Origin: Cyprinodon diabolis
Taxonomy: Eukaryota; Chordata; Actinopteri; Cyprinodontiformes; Cyprinodontidae
Assembly: GCA_030533445.1 (NCBI GenBank)
Contig: CM060068.1
Location: forward strand, 16,769,479 to 16,833,478
DNA length: 64,000 nucleotides
Reading direction: 5' to 3'
The notes below the pieces were generated by a model. The model was not told the origin of the DNA, ran no database searches, and saw only the letters and a list, made by a program, of their open reading frames with translations. This document shows, one piece after another, positions 40,550-55,767 of this stretch; position 1 is the first letter of the stretch, and each line of letters opens with the position of its first letter. Made by a program: the position numbers and the translations under genes.

Positions 40550-41400
40550 TCCTTCAGCTGGTTGCTGCACCTCACCTGAATTAAACAGTCAGCTGATCAT
40601 TGTCATTAGGTGTTTTCCCCCAGGCTCTAAAAACAGCAGTTATCAAACCACTGCTAAAAACAGAACGATCAGGATAAATCACAATCGCAAAATTACATAC
40701 GAGTCTCCAACCTTCTACTGATCAGCAACATTATTAAAGAAGCTGTTTTTCAAGCGTTAAAATAGCTTCTTGACAGTGACAAACCGCTCTGATATCTTTA
40801 AAGCGAATGGAGAACCAAGTCAGACAATCAGATATAATACTGAACTGTTTTGAATTCTTCTTAAAGAATAATTTCTTTGTGTCAGTAGGAAGCATAATTT
40901 TAAAGCCGATAGAAGTGTCACGTGGAGTACCCCAAGGTTCAATGCCGGGACCCCTTCTATCTAATATCTACATGCTCCCACTATCTCAAATTGTAATAAG
41001 TTAGAATAGTTATCAAAACTATGCAGATGATATACAGTTCTATATCACGTTATCACCAGGTAACTAACATCCAAGATGCTGGATAGGTTCAGCACCAAAC
41101 AGATGCTTAGAACAAATCAGTCTGTGGATGTCCAAAAACTTTCTCCAGCTACAAGAACAAAACTGAAGTTTTTATCTTTGGACCTAAAGAGGAATGATCA
41201 AGAGTCAGCGGACAGCTTCAGCTACTGCAGTTAAAAAGCTGGGATTAGGCCTGGGTTCTGGGTGCAGTAATGGACTTAAACCAAAACCTTCAAAGACACA
41301 TAAAAACAATTAAAAAGCCAGCTTTCTACCACCTTAGAAAAACATTTCTACAATTAAAGAACTAATGTCCCAACCAGACCTAGAGAAACTCATCCATGCT
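40550..41400 (+). mobile_element. L2-like LINE reverse-transcriptase fossil
   Basis: Reads CFPPGSK, then a PPAL/AVIKPLLK-like block near 40620-40670 and a KxAVFQ block near 40740. An open segment follows (40807-41004) with NNFFVSVGS, then GVPQGSMPGPLLSNIYMLPL, the RT motif with palm-domain contacts; then NYADDIQFY at about 41018-41045 (catalytic YADD) and a FGPKE-like block at about 41180. The order is that of fish L2/Maui-type LINEs, with internal deletions and many stops. The matching 3' end type is seen at 57030-57455. Confidence 0.75.
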
Positions 41401-41402
41401 TT

Positions 41403-41690
41403 TACACTGGAAAAAAATCCAGATCAAAATAAGTATTATAATTTTTTTTTTATTAGTGCAGTGCTCTTGAATTGAGGAGGTGAGACACTTTGCCAATGGA
41501 ACAAGACAATTTCCATTTACAATAAAAAAAAAACAACAACAATTGCATTGGCTTACTTTAAATGTATATTATCGTATTTTAAGAGTAAATATACTCATTC
41601 CATTGGCAGAATCATCTTGTTTACCTACTCAAAGTAGGGTTATATACATTTAATTCAATGTTGAGTTATTTCTGGATCTTTTAGTCACAT
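41403..41690. mobile_element. Foldback MITE-like repeat
   Basis: Nested inverted similarity: the outer block AAAATCCAGATC near 41410 is mirrored by GATCTTTTAG/TCTGGATC near 41671, and the inner block TTGCCAATGGAACAAGA near 41493 is mirrored by CATTCCATTGGCAG near 41597. AT-rich and non-coding, about 290 bp. It resembles short foldback MITEs common in fish; no target duplication was confirmed. Confidence 0.45.
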
Positions 41691-41730
41691 TGATTACCGT
41701 ATCAATATCTTCACAGGTCTGTCAAGGAAC

Positions 41731-41981
41731 ATGATGGACAGCGACAACATGCAAGAGGAGGAGAGTTTTGTGTTGGAGGTCGTGGATGAGTCTCCTCCAC
41801 ATACATTATTTATTTAGAGGAGGAAAACGCGGACGAATATGTTGTGGAAGAGGACGCCAGGGCGGCAGAAGCTTCGTTTGGTGTAGAAGGCTTACAGCCA
41901 TACATGTTTGAGCCCTTGCCTCGCAATGCTGCCAGTTCTGTTAGCTCTACTCCTGCCGAACAAAGACGTCCATCCCTGTGA
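41731..41981 (+). pseudogene. Broken acidic-protein fragment with QPYMFEP motif
   Basis: A frame from ATG at 41731 encodes MMDSDNMQEEESFVLEVVDE and stops at 41815-41817. In the neighbouring frame, from 41814, translation continues as LEEENADEYVVEEDARA, then GVEGLQPYMFEPLPRN, ending at a stop at 41979-41981. The two halves are acidic and in register apart from a one-base-type frame break. QPYMFEP near the start of an acidic protein is a pattern I associate with multicopy fish proteins that carry a P2X7-like C-terminal zinc-binding domain; that domain itself is not present here. It could be a decayed first exon or retrocopy of such a gene, or of a transposon gene. The family assignment is tentative. 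Confidence 0.45.
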
Positions 41982-42029
41982 ACACTGGGACGTAACTCAT
42001 ATATAAAAAAAAAAAGCATATATTCATCT

Positions 42030-42920
42030 AATTAACGGGGTACACAGTGATCGAACTATTGGAAATGGATTCTATATAACCTCTGGTTGTGATCCTTCCC
42101 TTGACACACATCCATGATAGAATTTCCAAATAAGACTCCAGGTACTCTACTAAATAAAAGCCTCTACATTATACTCATGTTTATTGCAGCATATGGCTTA
42201 ATATCATGACCAAAACTCAGCCACTTTTTAGAAATTAGACTACAGGTGGCTTTTATAAACACACCCCATGGCAAATTTCAAAATAAAAGCCTCCCATTGC
42301 CACTTAATCTATTGACCTAATAACAGGTAAAAAGACTGATTTCACAATTGGAAAATCAGTTGGAAAAAGTATCATTGCTTGGTCTGAGCCTTTACTTAAA
42401 ACACAGCCCTGTTAGACAATCAAAGTAAGACTACAGGCACTCTACAAAATAAGGGCCTCTACACTATACACATATACGTATTGATGCAAACGGCTAAACA
42501 TTGTGAACGAAATTCAACCAGTTTGTTTATATTAGACTCTAGCAACCTTTTCAAAACACACCCCAATGCAAATTTCAAAATGAAAGTCTCCCATTTGTAC
42601 TCTAATAAAGCCTCTATTTACCTAATAACAGGGGAAACCAGTGATTTAACATTTGTAAATTGATTCTATATCACTGCTGGGCATGACCCTTCCCTTTACA
42701 CATATCCATGACAGACTTTCAAAATAAGACTACAGGTACACTAAAAAATAAAAGCCTCTTCCTTATAAACACTGATTCATTGCAGCATACGGCTCATAGA
42801 CCCAAACTCAATCAATTTCTTGAAATTACACTACCAAGGCCTGTCGATAACACACCTGAGTGCACATTTCCAAATAAAGCTCATCTATTTCCTCTTCAAA
42901 AAAGCATTTACTAAGCATCA
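42030..42920. repeat. Three diverged tandem units of about 300 bp
   Basis: Three consecutive units starting near 42032, 42319 and 42624. Each holds, in order, a TAATAACAGG-like start, GATTCTATAT, a CTTCCCTT block, CAAATAAGACTCCAGGTACTCTA, ATAAAAGCCTCT, GCAGCATACGGCT, CAACCAGTTT and CACACCCCAATGCA. Units differ by perhaps 25 to 35 percent by eye. No coding capacity. Confidence 0.7.
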
Positions 42921-43147
42921 ACTAACTTGTAACATGCAGCCTAAGCCCATCAATGGTTATTTTGTCACTTATGCATTATGGATATACTTATACTTAGTTT
43001 TCAGCCAACGTGATGCACATCTCTCTGTGCCAATGGGCTTGTCCCTTTTCAGTCCTTCAGTTGCCCTCATAGGCTTAAGCAATCAGTCTTGGGAGCCCCA
43101 ATGTCACATCTATGTAGGCCCGGTTTTGGGGGCCCCTCCCATCAGTC

Positions 43148-43183
43148 GGGCCACCTGCTCCCCTTCCGGGCAGCAGGTGGCCC
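43148..43183. repeat. GC-rich perfect hairpin
   Basis: Arms GGGCCACCTGCT (43148-43159) and AGCAGGTGGCCC (43172-43183) are perfect complements with a 12-base loop. It sits in an isolated GC-rich patch (43080-43190) within AT-rich intron. Confidence 0.9.
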
Positions 43184-44476
43184 CCCATCAAAATTTCTTT
43201 GAAATATTCTAGTTTGCTTTGTACTTGATTGACATTTTTAAATATTATACTGGAAATTTGTTGTGATATATGCATTTTTTATTTTTTTTACTATACATTT
43301 AAGAACCAGTGTTTTAATGGCAGAAGCTTAATCAACTATTTACATATTAATTAATTAAATATAATTCAAGCTGTTTATTCAGCTATATACAGTCTTTAAA
43401 GGGGGAAGATTAAAAAAATCCAGATCCTAATCAAATTTTTGAAGTGTTTTAACAGAACTTCAACTTAATTGCTTCCTGATGATTAGACATGTCAGAGACA
43501 AAAATGTAGAATTGCCTTTTAAAACCACAACTACTTTCAATAAGATTTTATGCAACACAAAGAGAAAAACAAAATTAATTTGTAAAAAATTATGTTTTTT
43601 TTATTAATGAAAAATCAGACAGCTACAGTGCGCATTTACTGCATACTTAACATTGAGTGTTATTGACTGACCTCAAATGTCAACCAGTAGGTTAATAGAT
43701 TAAACAGTGTGCACTTTAATCTGAGAATAAATACAATTGCATCCTAAAGGCATCAACATCTTGTAAGAGTGATTGTCATAGGATCCACTTCTTGTGGAAA
43801 AATAAAAGCCTTAAGATAAAGGAACACTGCCCATATGTCATGGAAAAAGTGCTGGATATGTTCTAAGGAGGGTTAGGTTTAAATTTGTAAAACAAGTATT
43901 GCAAATGTCACTTTGTCTTGATTCAGTCCATCCAAAAATAGATAGCACATAACTACATGGCTGTTTAGGTCAACCTACAGCTCTGGAAGAAACTTCTTTA
44001 AGCATGCAGTATCCAAAAAAGCCTTGGCATAGCGTCACAGGAGCTGCAGATCTACAGCTTAGTAGAGATCTTCAGTTGAAATAACTTTTCATGCACTACT
44101 TGAATGGGTTCATAATGAAGTAATACCGAGAAAGCCATAAATAAAGATTTGATACAAGATAAGAGATTCTTTGTTTATAACAAGAAATATAATGTCACCC
44201 AGAAAACATGTTGAAAAAGAAGCTCTGACTGGATACAAATGCATATCTTGTGTCCTCCATGCAATATTGTATTTAAATATCAAAACTACAACTATAAAAC
44301 TACCAAAATTGTCTTTGTGTGTATTTTTTAGCAGGGATAGTGAGGTTTATTAGATCTGAAAAAGAGATTAAAGAAGCTAAGAATGGCGGTTATAAAAGTT
44401 ATATAAGATTGACAGTTATATAAGATTCAAGTTTAAAATGAAAAATATATATATTTTTCAAATCCACAGGAAATCA

Positions 44477-47754
<3,278 letters not shown>

Positions 47755-48249
47755 CTAAAAACACATTACCAAAAACAAAATGTTTAAACGTTACGTACTA
47801 CACTTTTAATTTACACATTTTAAATTCACATTAGCTAACTTTGCTAACTTTGCAAAGAAAAATAAAACAAAAGCTTAACATGTAGAGCAATGGTTTGAGT
47901 TGTACCTCTTGTTTTAAACAAAATAAGCCCTCATAACAATTATGTTACCATTACAATGGATTTACTAAGATTATAAAAACATAAATACTATCCAAAATAA
48001 TGTGCAATCAACTTAAAAGCCTTTCTTTCTGTTAACCTAATTTCTCAAATGTGAACAGTTTTCATGGTTTTAAGGTGGGTCATAAAGTTCCTGATGTATA
48101 TCTTCACCTCTATGCTGATGACATAGTTGTTTTTGTCATATGGATACAATTGCTCTCATCTGTTACCACATTTGATACAACCAACTCCCACAAAATCAGG
48201 CCACTTCCCAGTATTAGCACACCCTTCTGTCTCTTGTACCTTTCATAAC

Positions 48250-48665
48250 CTTCCTGGACTGGATTTCAAGGCGCAGCCAAAAGTCAGGGGGGATTTTGCG
48301 GATGACAGGGTTTTGCTGGAGTCCTCCTGCCAAGACTCACAGCATGCGTTGGGGTTGTTTGCAACTAAAGTGCCTGCCCTCATCTATCGCCATGAAATCT
48401 GGACCATGAACAAATGATCAGGACCCCTTATGAAATGGCTGACATTAGCTTTCTCCACAGTGTGGATGGGCACTCCCTTAGAGATAAGGTAAGGGGAGCA
48501 GCTAAGCCATTGGGAAAAACTCAGTGTACAGCCGCATCTTCTCCACATTGAGAGAAATCAGCTGGGGTGGCTCAGACATCTGTTTCAGATGCCCGTAGGA
48601 TTCCTTGCTTGGCACGTGTTCCAGGCACGTCCCAAAGGGAGAAGGCCCGGAATATGCAATAGAGT
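48250..48665 (+). mobile_element. LINE ORF2 fossil (FADD box to RMPPG block)
   Basis: Open stretch FADDRVLLESSCQDSQHAL (catalytic FADD box) then, after a deletion, KVPALIYRHEIWTMNK, then blocks for LRDKVRGAAKPLG, HIERNQLGWLRHLFQMPVG and a VFQARPKGRRP-like segment ending near 48655. The order matches the ORF2 second half of a common fish LINE, with part of the reverse transcriptase removed. A separate YADDIVVF string at about 48111-48135 may belong to another LINE fragment. The element is cut on its right by the Tc1-like insertion at 48671. Confidence 0.7.
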
Positions 48666-48670
48666 GTTTA

Positions 48671-49575
48671 CAGTCATGGCCAAAGTATTGAGAATGACAC
48701 AAATATTATATTTTCACATGATCTGCTGCCCTCTGGTTTTCCTGTGTCAGATGTTGTCATCACATACAGAAATACAATTGCAATAGTATTATGAGTAACA
48801 AAAGCTTTTAATGGCAGATAGAATGAGTTAATGCAGCAAGTCAATATTTGCAGTCTTGACCCCTCTTTTCCTTAGGAGCTCTGCAATTCTCCCTGGCATG
48901 CTCTCAATCAACTTCTGCACCAAATCCTGACTGATAGCAGTCCATTCTTGCACAATCAATGCTTGCATTTTGTCAGAATTCCTAGGTTTTCATTTGTCCA
49001 CCCATCTGTTGATGATTGACCACAAGTTTTCAATGGGATTAAGATCAGGGGAGTTTCTAGGCCATGTATCACAGTGCGTGCAGATGCACTAACACCTGCC
49101 TGCTGCCATTCCTAAGCAAGCTCTGCACTGCTGGTAGCCCGATCCTGCAGCTGCAACACTTAAGAGACGGACCTGGCGCTTGCTGGTCTTTCTTGGGCGC
49201 CCTGGAGCATTTTGGCAACAATGGAACCTCTCTCCTTGAAGTTCTTGATGATGCAATAGATTGTTGACTAAGGTGCAATCTTTTTAGCTGCAATTCTCTT
49301 TCCTGTTAGGCCATTTTTGTGCAGTGCAATGATGACTGCACGTGTTTCTTTAGAGATAACCATGGTTCAAAGAAGAGAAACAATGATGCCAAGCACCAGC
49401 CTCTTTTTAAAGTGTCCAGTGGTGTCATTCTTACTTAATCATGACAGATTGATCTCCAGCCCTGTCCTCATCACCACCCACACCTGTGTTAATGGAGCAA
49501 TCACTGAAACAATGTTAGCTGGTCCTTTTAAGGCAGGGCTGCAATGACGTTGAAATGGGATTTGGGGGATAAAGG
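48671..49575 (-). mobile_element. Tc1-like element, transposase core deleted, right end lost
   Basis: The left end CAGTCATGGCCAAAGT follows TA at 48669-48670 and is the terminal repeat type of a known fish Tc1 group. On the minus strand the transposase N-terminus (MVISKETRAVIIALHKNGL, about 49365 downward) and C-terminus ([12 protein letters not shown] with the catalytic glutamate near 49050, then RIAELLRKRGVKT) are recognisable. The part with the first two catalytic aspartates is deleted near 49080 and there are stops, so the element is dead. The matching right-hand repeat is absent; similarity fades near 49575. Confidence 0.8.
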
Positions 49576-51639
49576 GGGATATGGAGAAGTTTTGTTGTTG
49601 GTCGTCAATAAAGTGTTGACATTTGAAGGTAGATAGCTGATATTCCAGCAAAGAATGCTGAGGAATGATCAGCAGGAAAAACAAAAATGGAAGAAAGATA
49701 ACATCTGGGAAAAGATAAAGAAGGGAGAGGTGAATTCTGAGAAAAACAATTGCAAAAACCATTATAGCACTTTGAAATGAGGAGCTAAATTAGTCGGGGG
49801 GATGCAATAGCGTATGTGAGAGAGCAATATGCAGAGAATTATAGAGCATATTGGGAGATTAGAGGGGAAGGGCCAGCATGCGGAAGAAAAGAGAGCAATT
49901 GTAAATCAGCCAGGCTGTGGTCTACAGCTACTGACCCTCTGTCTCATGGGTTAGCATTTGATTAAAAACAATAGCCATTTTTCATTTAAATAGATTAACA
50001 AATCAGCTTTAACGGTTATAAAAACAAGAAAGGTGATGGAGCACAAATACAGTAGTGTAACACAGATAAGTCAAATGGTCAAATCCAACAAAGACGATTC
50101 TATAGAGGCCAGCTAAAGAGGTTCTGAAAATGCTGAGTTTTTGCATTTTCCACAAAACAGAATGAAACTTCTCCAATACAAAACTGAAAATAAAGTAAAA
50201 CTGGGAATACTATACAGCAGAGTTAACAGATAAGCGGGCTAATTCGGACCCAACCTGATTTAAAACATTTATAAATAACTGTATGTTGGCCCACGACAGT
50301 GTCTAACTTCACGAAGGCGATGAGAAAGAGAAAGCAGAGAAAATGTGGACTGCTGGAAGAACCGTGATGAACTGGTGAAAGACAGGTGAAATGGCTTGCT
50401 CAAATATGACCCTGCACATTTTGAGTATGTCTGACTTAACCAACTTCTGTGAAGCAGGATCCCCCACCATGACCATAATCCAAAATAAATCGATCCAGGC
50501 TCACGAATGAGCACCTTGATATGTGCTTTAGAATGGCTTTGTCACCATTCAAACCCAGGTTTAAAGCTTTGCAGGACAGAATAAAGCCCACTTCTCTCAT
50601 TTGGCCATAAAAAAATAAATAGGTGTTTTATAAAATATGTAAATCACGAAATTGTCTATATATCAAACTGAAAGATTTTTGTTCTTTACTTAAAAACACA
50701 CTTTAGATTTTTAAATGGAAATTTTTTCTATTTTCTATATATGTATTTTATTTTTTTTTTAAGTCAATGTATACCATGGATGCATAAACACCTAATTTTA
50801 TGTCAATATTAAATGCTGTTCAAAGTAACGAATTATAATTAAAAATGTCTCTGGACATTTACTGGTTGTTGATTATCTTTATTCGGACCCCGCTGATTTT
50901 TAATTGGTTACCCCTGCTAGACAGTATTTGAGTCCCTCTTAAGCACTAGAGACAACTAAAACAAACCTCCATTGAGGTCAGAAAAAATACCCCAAAAACC
51001 TGTAACCTCTTTTTGATTTTTTTTTGTTTTGTAGTCTACAATTTACCAGTCCTACTGCTAATGCATCATCACTTTTAAGAAGTTGAAGGCTTGGATTAGG
51101 GTTAAAAAAAGGCAAATCATCTTTATATGCACTGTATTGTTATAGTTTTGCAAAGTGTAAAATATGGGATACCAAGATTTGTTATAAAACTTAACTTCTT
51201 TGTTAAATTATTATTCTTTGAAAAACAATTAACGTGCTGCGTTGTGTGTCCCAGATTGTAAATTCTAGACACCCGGATCAATAAGAGAGCCAATGAGGAG
51301 GTTTGAATGTATCCTCTCTGTTGTATTAAGCTGAATTATTGCATAGAAATACATTTTTCACTGCACCACAAAATACTTTAGAAACCAGGGTAGCAAATAT
51401 GTGATTCCTGCAGATGTTGACCTGACTTATGGAAGTTATGGAAGTTAATTATAATTCTCCCACTATTTCCTTCTCAATCAATATTAGCAGTACCTTGTGT
51501 GTAAAAGAATTTACACTGTTACCCAACTTCAAAATCTTAAAATATATCTTTTAAACAAAACATGTTTAAGATTCTAGTAGCTTGGAACTTTTTTTGTTTT
51601 GTTTGGCAACTGACTGTACACTTACTTCTTTAATGCATG

Positions 51640-51810
51640 TTTTCCTTCCTTTGCACCTCCTCTTGTTTATTGGAGCTGATTTCACAAGTGAATTTCTTCA
51701 TTATGAGACCAATAAAGTCTTATCTTTCCTTATCTCATCCCATTTCATATCCTATGTTATCTTACCTCATCTCATATCGTATCTTAGATCTTATCCAATC
51801 TTGTCTCTTG
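51640..51810 (+). mobile_element. LINE 3' end with TCTTATC-like tail
   Basis: GTGAATTTCTTCATTATGAG, then ACCAATAAAGTCTTATC, then a degenerate CTTATCTCATC-type tail to about 51800, as at the 3' ends of Rex1/L2-type fish LINEs. Confidence 0.5.
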
Positions 51811-52261
51811 CAATTAACATACAGCTTAGGATCACAAACAAAAATTCAGTTTAAAAAAAAATATGATGTGAATTTTTATTTTCTTTTACCCAAAAATGCA
51901 TTACTTGTTAACAGGAAATTTTTATTGATTTAAAACTGTATTTAAGGGTCTGCTGCAACAAGCTTTTTCTAGTGGTTTTATAACCCGTTGCAGGTATTAA
52001 ATAATTGCATTATTTTATAAATTTTATTATTCCATAAACAAAACTACACTCCACAGAGTCCCACTATATCTAATTTGTTTGATCATTATTATTTTTTTAA
52101 TTCATTTTCTTATTATTATTTTATTATACAGGCTCCTAGAAAACAGAAATATTACCTGTTGGATTCACCTTGTTTTGCACCACTAGTCACCAAATTTTCT
52201 GGCAAAATACTGTAGAAGGTTAAAAACAAAACAGGCTGAAATCACCGCCAACCTGATGTTT

Positions 52262-52498
52262 GCTTAGTTTTTCTGAAGATGTTTCGACACCCATCGAGGA
52301 GTCTGTCATTTCTGTCACCTTGTAACAAAAAACTCAGTAACCGAGGGATAAGACGTGGCGGTCACTGATCTGGATGTGCTTAGGAGAATGGACTCCTTAA
52401 AAACATCAGTGCTCCAACTGCACATCGCTACAGTGCGAGTCATCAGACCTGACAAAGACACCTTGATGGATGTCAAAACATGTTCAGAAAAACTAAGC
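52262..52498. repeat. Long inverted repeat (about 47-bp arms, 143-bp loop)
   Basis: Arms 52262-52307 and 52451-52498 are about 85 percent complementary: GCTTAGTTTTTCTGAA, then ATGTTT.GACA.CCATC, then AGG.GTCT. The interior has no coding sequence. On the minus strand GTGTCGAAACATC resembles the GAAAC part of hammerhead ribozymes found in Penelope-like elements, but a full core is not present. Confidence 0.7.
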
Positions 52499-53381
52499 GC
52501 AAGTGTGGTTTCCTGCAGTTTAAACCTGTCTTGTGGGTGCCATGGCCGAGGTGACTGAGACAGCGTGCCTGCATGCAAAATTTAAAAATATATATTTTCA
52601 TTCACCCTGAGTTGTAATACAATAAATGTTACCCTCCAGTTGTCACTCCATATTTGTAAAACTAAAGAAGAAACTTATTTCTAACTAATGTCTTTTTTAT
52701 ACGTGGTGAGAGAGCAGCAGTATAATCATATCTTGCAAAGGCTTTTTTTGAGACCGTTTTTTTATACTTGTCAATCCAGTAAATATAAAAAGCTAGGAAA
52801 AAAGAACTAATTCTCAGTGGTAACACATTGGTGTGTTTTATGATGATGTATCATCTCTTCTTAACGAAGAGCAAGAATATATTTTCTTATTTTAATGGTA
52901 TGATCCCCTACCTCCTTCTAAAAGAAGTGTCCTATCTAACATACGATGTCAAAGTCAAGAGGAGACCAGTTCTTTTGAAACGTTCATAAATTTAGTAATC
53001 CCTATGTAGAAGCAAAGTCTCCTGCAGCCCTTTTACCAGGTGTGCTCCTTTTTTCTACACAGACGATAGGTAACGGTTCTTTAAGCTCTAACTCTTTCAG
53101 ATGTATGTTGTAATGGACCAAAAAAAGTCAGAAAGCTATTTCAATATTTCCTGTATTTATTTTGTGTTTCTTACAGAGCAATAAAAAATCATGTATAAGG
53201 ATAAACAAGGAATGTCAAACTGTGGTCTTTCTCTTATACCTACGTAGATATACATTTTGAAAGATAGTTAAAGATGTTTTAGAGTAACTGTGCAAACTTG
53301 TAATTAACATACTTATTAGAATTACTCAATGAACTTCAGTTCATTATCCCTTCCCTGTACCTTCATCTACTGTCTTTTTAC

Positions 53382-53514
53382 CTCAGTCTCCAGAAATCGC
53401 CGAAGAGCCCTCTTCTTCTTAATGTTCTTCCGACGCACAGACACTGCGATACTTAATACCATGATCACCAACATAAAGAGGCCACCAATCACTCCTGCAG
53501 CAATCAGAGGGGTC
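53382..53514 (-). CDS. erbb4: erbb4 exon, transmembrane and juxtamembrane (133 bp)
   Basis: Starts with the third base of an arginine codon and encodes [26 protein letters not shown], then [18 protein letters not shown]. The hydrophobic run of about 24 residues is the transmembrane helix, with a small-residue motif AAGVIGG near its start (GxxxG-like, used in ErbB dimerisation). The basic run after it is the stop-transfer signal and resembles the nuclear localisation signal of the ErbB4 intracellular domain. Acceptor CTTCAG ends at 53515, donor GTAAAA from 53381, phase 2 in and phase 0 out. It joins in frame to the 45-bp exon at 59628 (AG + G gives Arg). Confidence 0.97.
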
Positions 53515-53925
53515 CTGAAGACAAGTAGATAAGATTGGAAAGGCGTAAATGAGTAGATTAAGAGCAGAAAGCAAGCAATCGTTGGGATTGAAACAGTTGA
53601 TTACCAATAACATAGAGGTTAGGGACTCAAACATATTAAATAAATGTTTATAGAAACATACAAAAGCCATCAACAAATCATATACAATATTTCAAAGTGC
53701 TATGCTTATAAAATTGACCTATGCGTCAAATAATAGCAAATACATCCATGGCCTGCCTTGGGAAAAGGTGCTAATTAAATAAGAGTTGAGAGAAAAGGCC
53801 CAATTATCAAATTAATTTTCAAAGATATGGTAGAGGTCATTCTTTGTTACTATGTAAATTTTTGAATCAAAGGTGATAGCTTTTTGTGGGTCTAAATCTC
53901 ACAGGGTCAAATATCATCAAATATT

Positions 53926-54112
53926 GGTGGCCTAGGGGTTAGGGCATAGGGCTTGGAATCCTGAGGTGGTGAGTTTGAAACCCACTCCCACAGACTGTCA
54001 CTCTGGGTCTCTGAGCAAGACCCTTAACCCCCAATTGCTCCCCGGGTGCTGCAAAGTGGCAGCCCACTATTTCCCAAGGGAATGGGTTAAATACAGAGAT
54101 TTAATTTAATAC
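53926..54112 (+). mobile_element. tRNA-derived SINE
   Basis: GGTGGCCTAGGGGTTAGGGC has an A-box match, GGTGAGTTTGAAACCC is a diverged B box, then TCTGAGCAAGACCCTTAACC and GGTTAAATACAGAGATT. The same family is at 37108-37248 in opposite orientation. Confidence 0.78.
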
Positions 54113-55108
54113 CTTGTTATAACTTTAACTATGATTTTATCTAATTAAAATACAATTAAGTTCAGGTTGATTTTCCTGTTAGAAGGTCAGGATTCATTGA
54201 AATGTCAAGAGTTTTGCATGGACTCACAGGTTGTAGGGCCTATCTTCCCAACCCCTTAAATCTTTTTGTAAATTTTTGAACAACAACAAAAAGAAAACCC
54301 CACAATAAAACAAATCAAACACACACATAAACACAAAAAAGAAACACCCCACACAACAATTTACATCTTGGCCATTATATCAGACTTATGGCGCCCAGAA
54401 ATGTTTGTTGTAGAACTTTTTATGACCTCTTTCAACAATTTTCAATAATGTTTGTCTTATTGCCACACGCAGAGGACAGATTTTTTTAAAGAAAAAAAAA
54501 AGTTATTTGTGCTGTCGAGAGATTCTCCCGCCTGTGCTATGACACTCTGCAAGTCAAGGGTGACTTTATATAAACTTCATAACTGCTTATTGATGTTGCT
54601 CTTGTCTGTCTGTATAGTAGGGTGACCATTTCGGTTGTGTCAAGATTCCAAAGCTGTTCAAAGCTGTTGAAATTGAATCAGCAACCTAAGCTTCTTTTGA
54701 ACTTATCCACAGCTTTGTTTTCTACCTGCCATGTGTCTTTATTTGTCATCAGTGGGTTATTTGTTTAGAAATGCTAAAACATTCCCACTTTAAAATCATC
54801 AAATACTGATGGTCGGTCAAGCCAATGGTTGACAATGTATAACTTGCAGACGGTATCCCTCTCATCATAAATCCATGCACATGGTGCATGCTTGGAAAGG
54901 TTGCAGAGATTGTGTCATGTGACAAGCACATGACCTGCGATGAAAATTATGGCTTTTAAAGTTGCTGTTGGTAGCGTTACCAGTGTATGGCAACATGTTT
55001 AATAGTGTTTGTTTTAAGGGTTAGGGTTAGAGTAAGGGATGGGTTAATGTTAGTTTAACAGTTTATAGTTCATGAAAGTTTTTCATGAGTTTCTGCCACA
55101 ACCTCTAA

Positions 55109-55628
55109 TGCTACGTTTAGACCTAAATCAGCAGAGGCGGCAGGAACAGCTAGTTTACAGAGAGAGACACATCGCTGATGATACAGATCACTATGATCAC
55201 TCCTCTGAAACAGTTTATTAAGGACTAAATTAACTTAAAATGATGAAATCAATCAAAACATGTTCACTTTTATTATCCTGGTGCCTGCAGTTTGGATTAT
55301 GTAAATGAAAAAAGCTTTCCATTTGAATGCAGGATCGTAATCTTGATGAACTAACTGCACAGATGAAGTTTTCATGTGGAGTTTCTCACTTAAAAACATT
55401 AAAACTACTTTTTACCCACTGATCACAGCATACATAGCTCCCATTGTTACAGGCGAAGAGATGACAGGGTAGCTCCGCCCAACGCGCATCAGACCCATTT
55501 TTCCACCGTGCAGCTAGAGCATTAGAAATTCTTCCGCTGTGCGTCAAAACTAAACTTGTACAGGCATCAAAAATGATGCAGCGCTTGCATTTTTGCTGCT
55601 CTTGCTTGCTTTCGGTGTGAACGTAGCA
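55109..55628. mobile_element. MITE with TAA duplication (PIF/Harbinger-like)
   Basis: Ends TGCTACGTTTAGACC and, read inward from the right, TGCTACGTTCACACCG are inverted repeats, with similarity fading after about 35 bp. TAA flanks both ends (55106-55108 and 55629-55631), as expected of PIF/Harbinger insertion. 520 bp, non-coding. Confidence 0.75.
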
Positions 55629-55767
55629 TAATACACCCTGGCGTTAATAAATGATATTGCATCTGGGGACTTGAACAAGCATTAATTTTTTACAAGTTAG
55701 AATTGAGACTAGGTTGGCTGACCAATCTATCCCTGACATTTTTACATTTAGCTGCAAAGTTTGGCCT

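Larger units (their letters stand above)
47755..53381 (-). other. erbb4 intron (5.6 kb)
   Basis: Contains LINE fragments, a deleted Tc1-like element, a LINE tail and a long inverted repeat, listed separately. I recognise nothing in 49580-51580 and 52560-53380. Confidence 0.85.
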
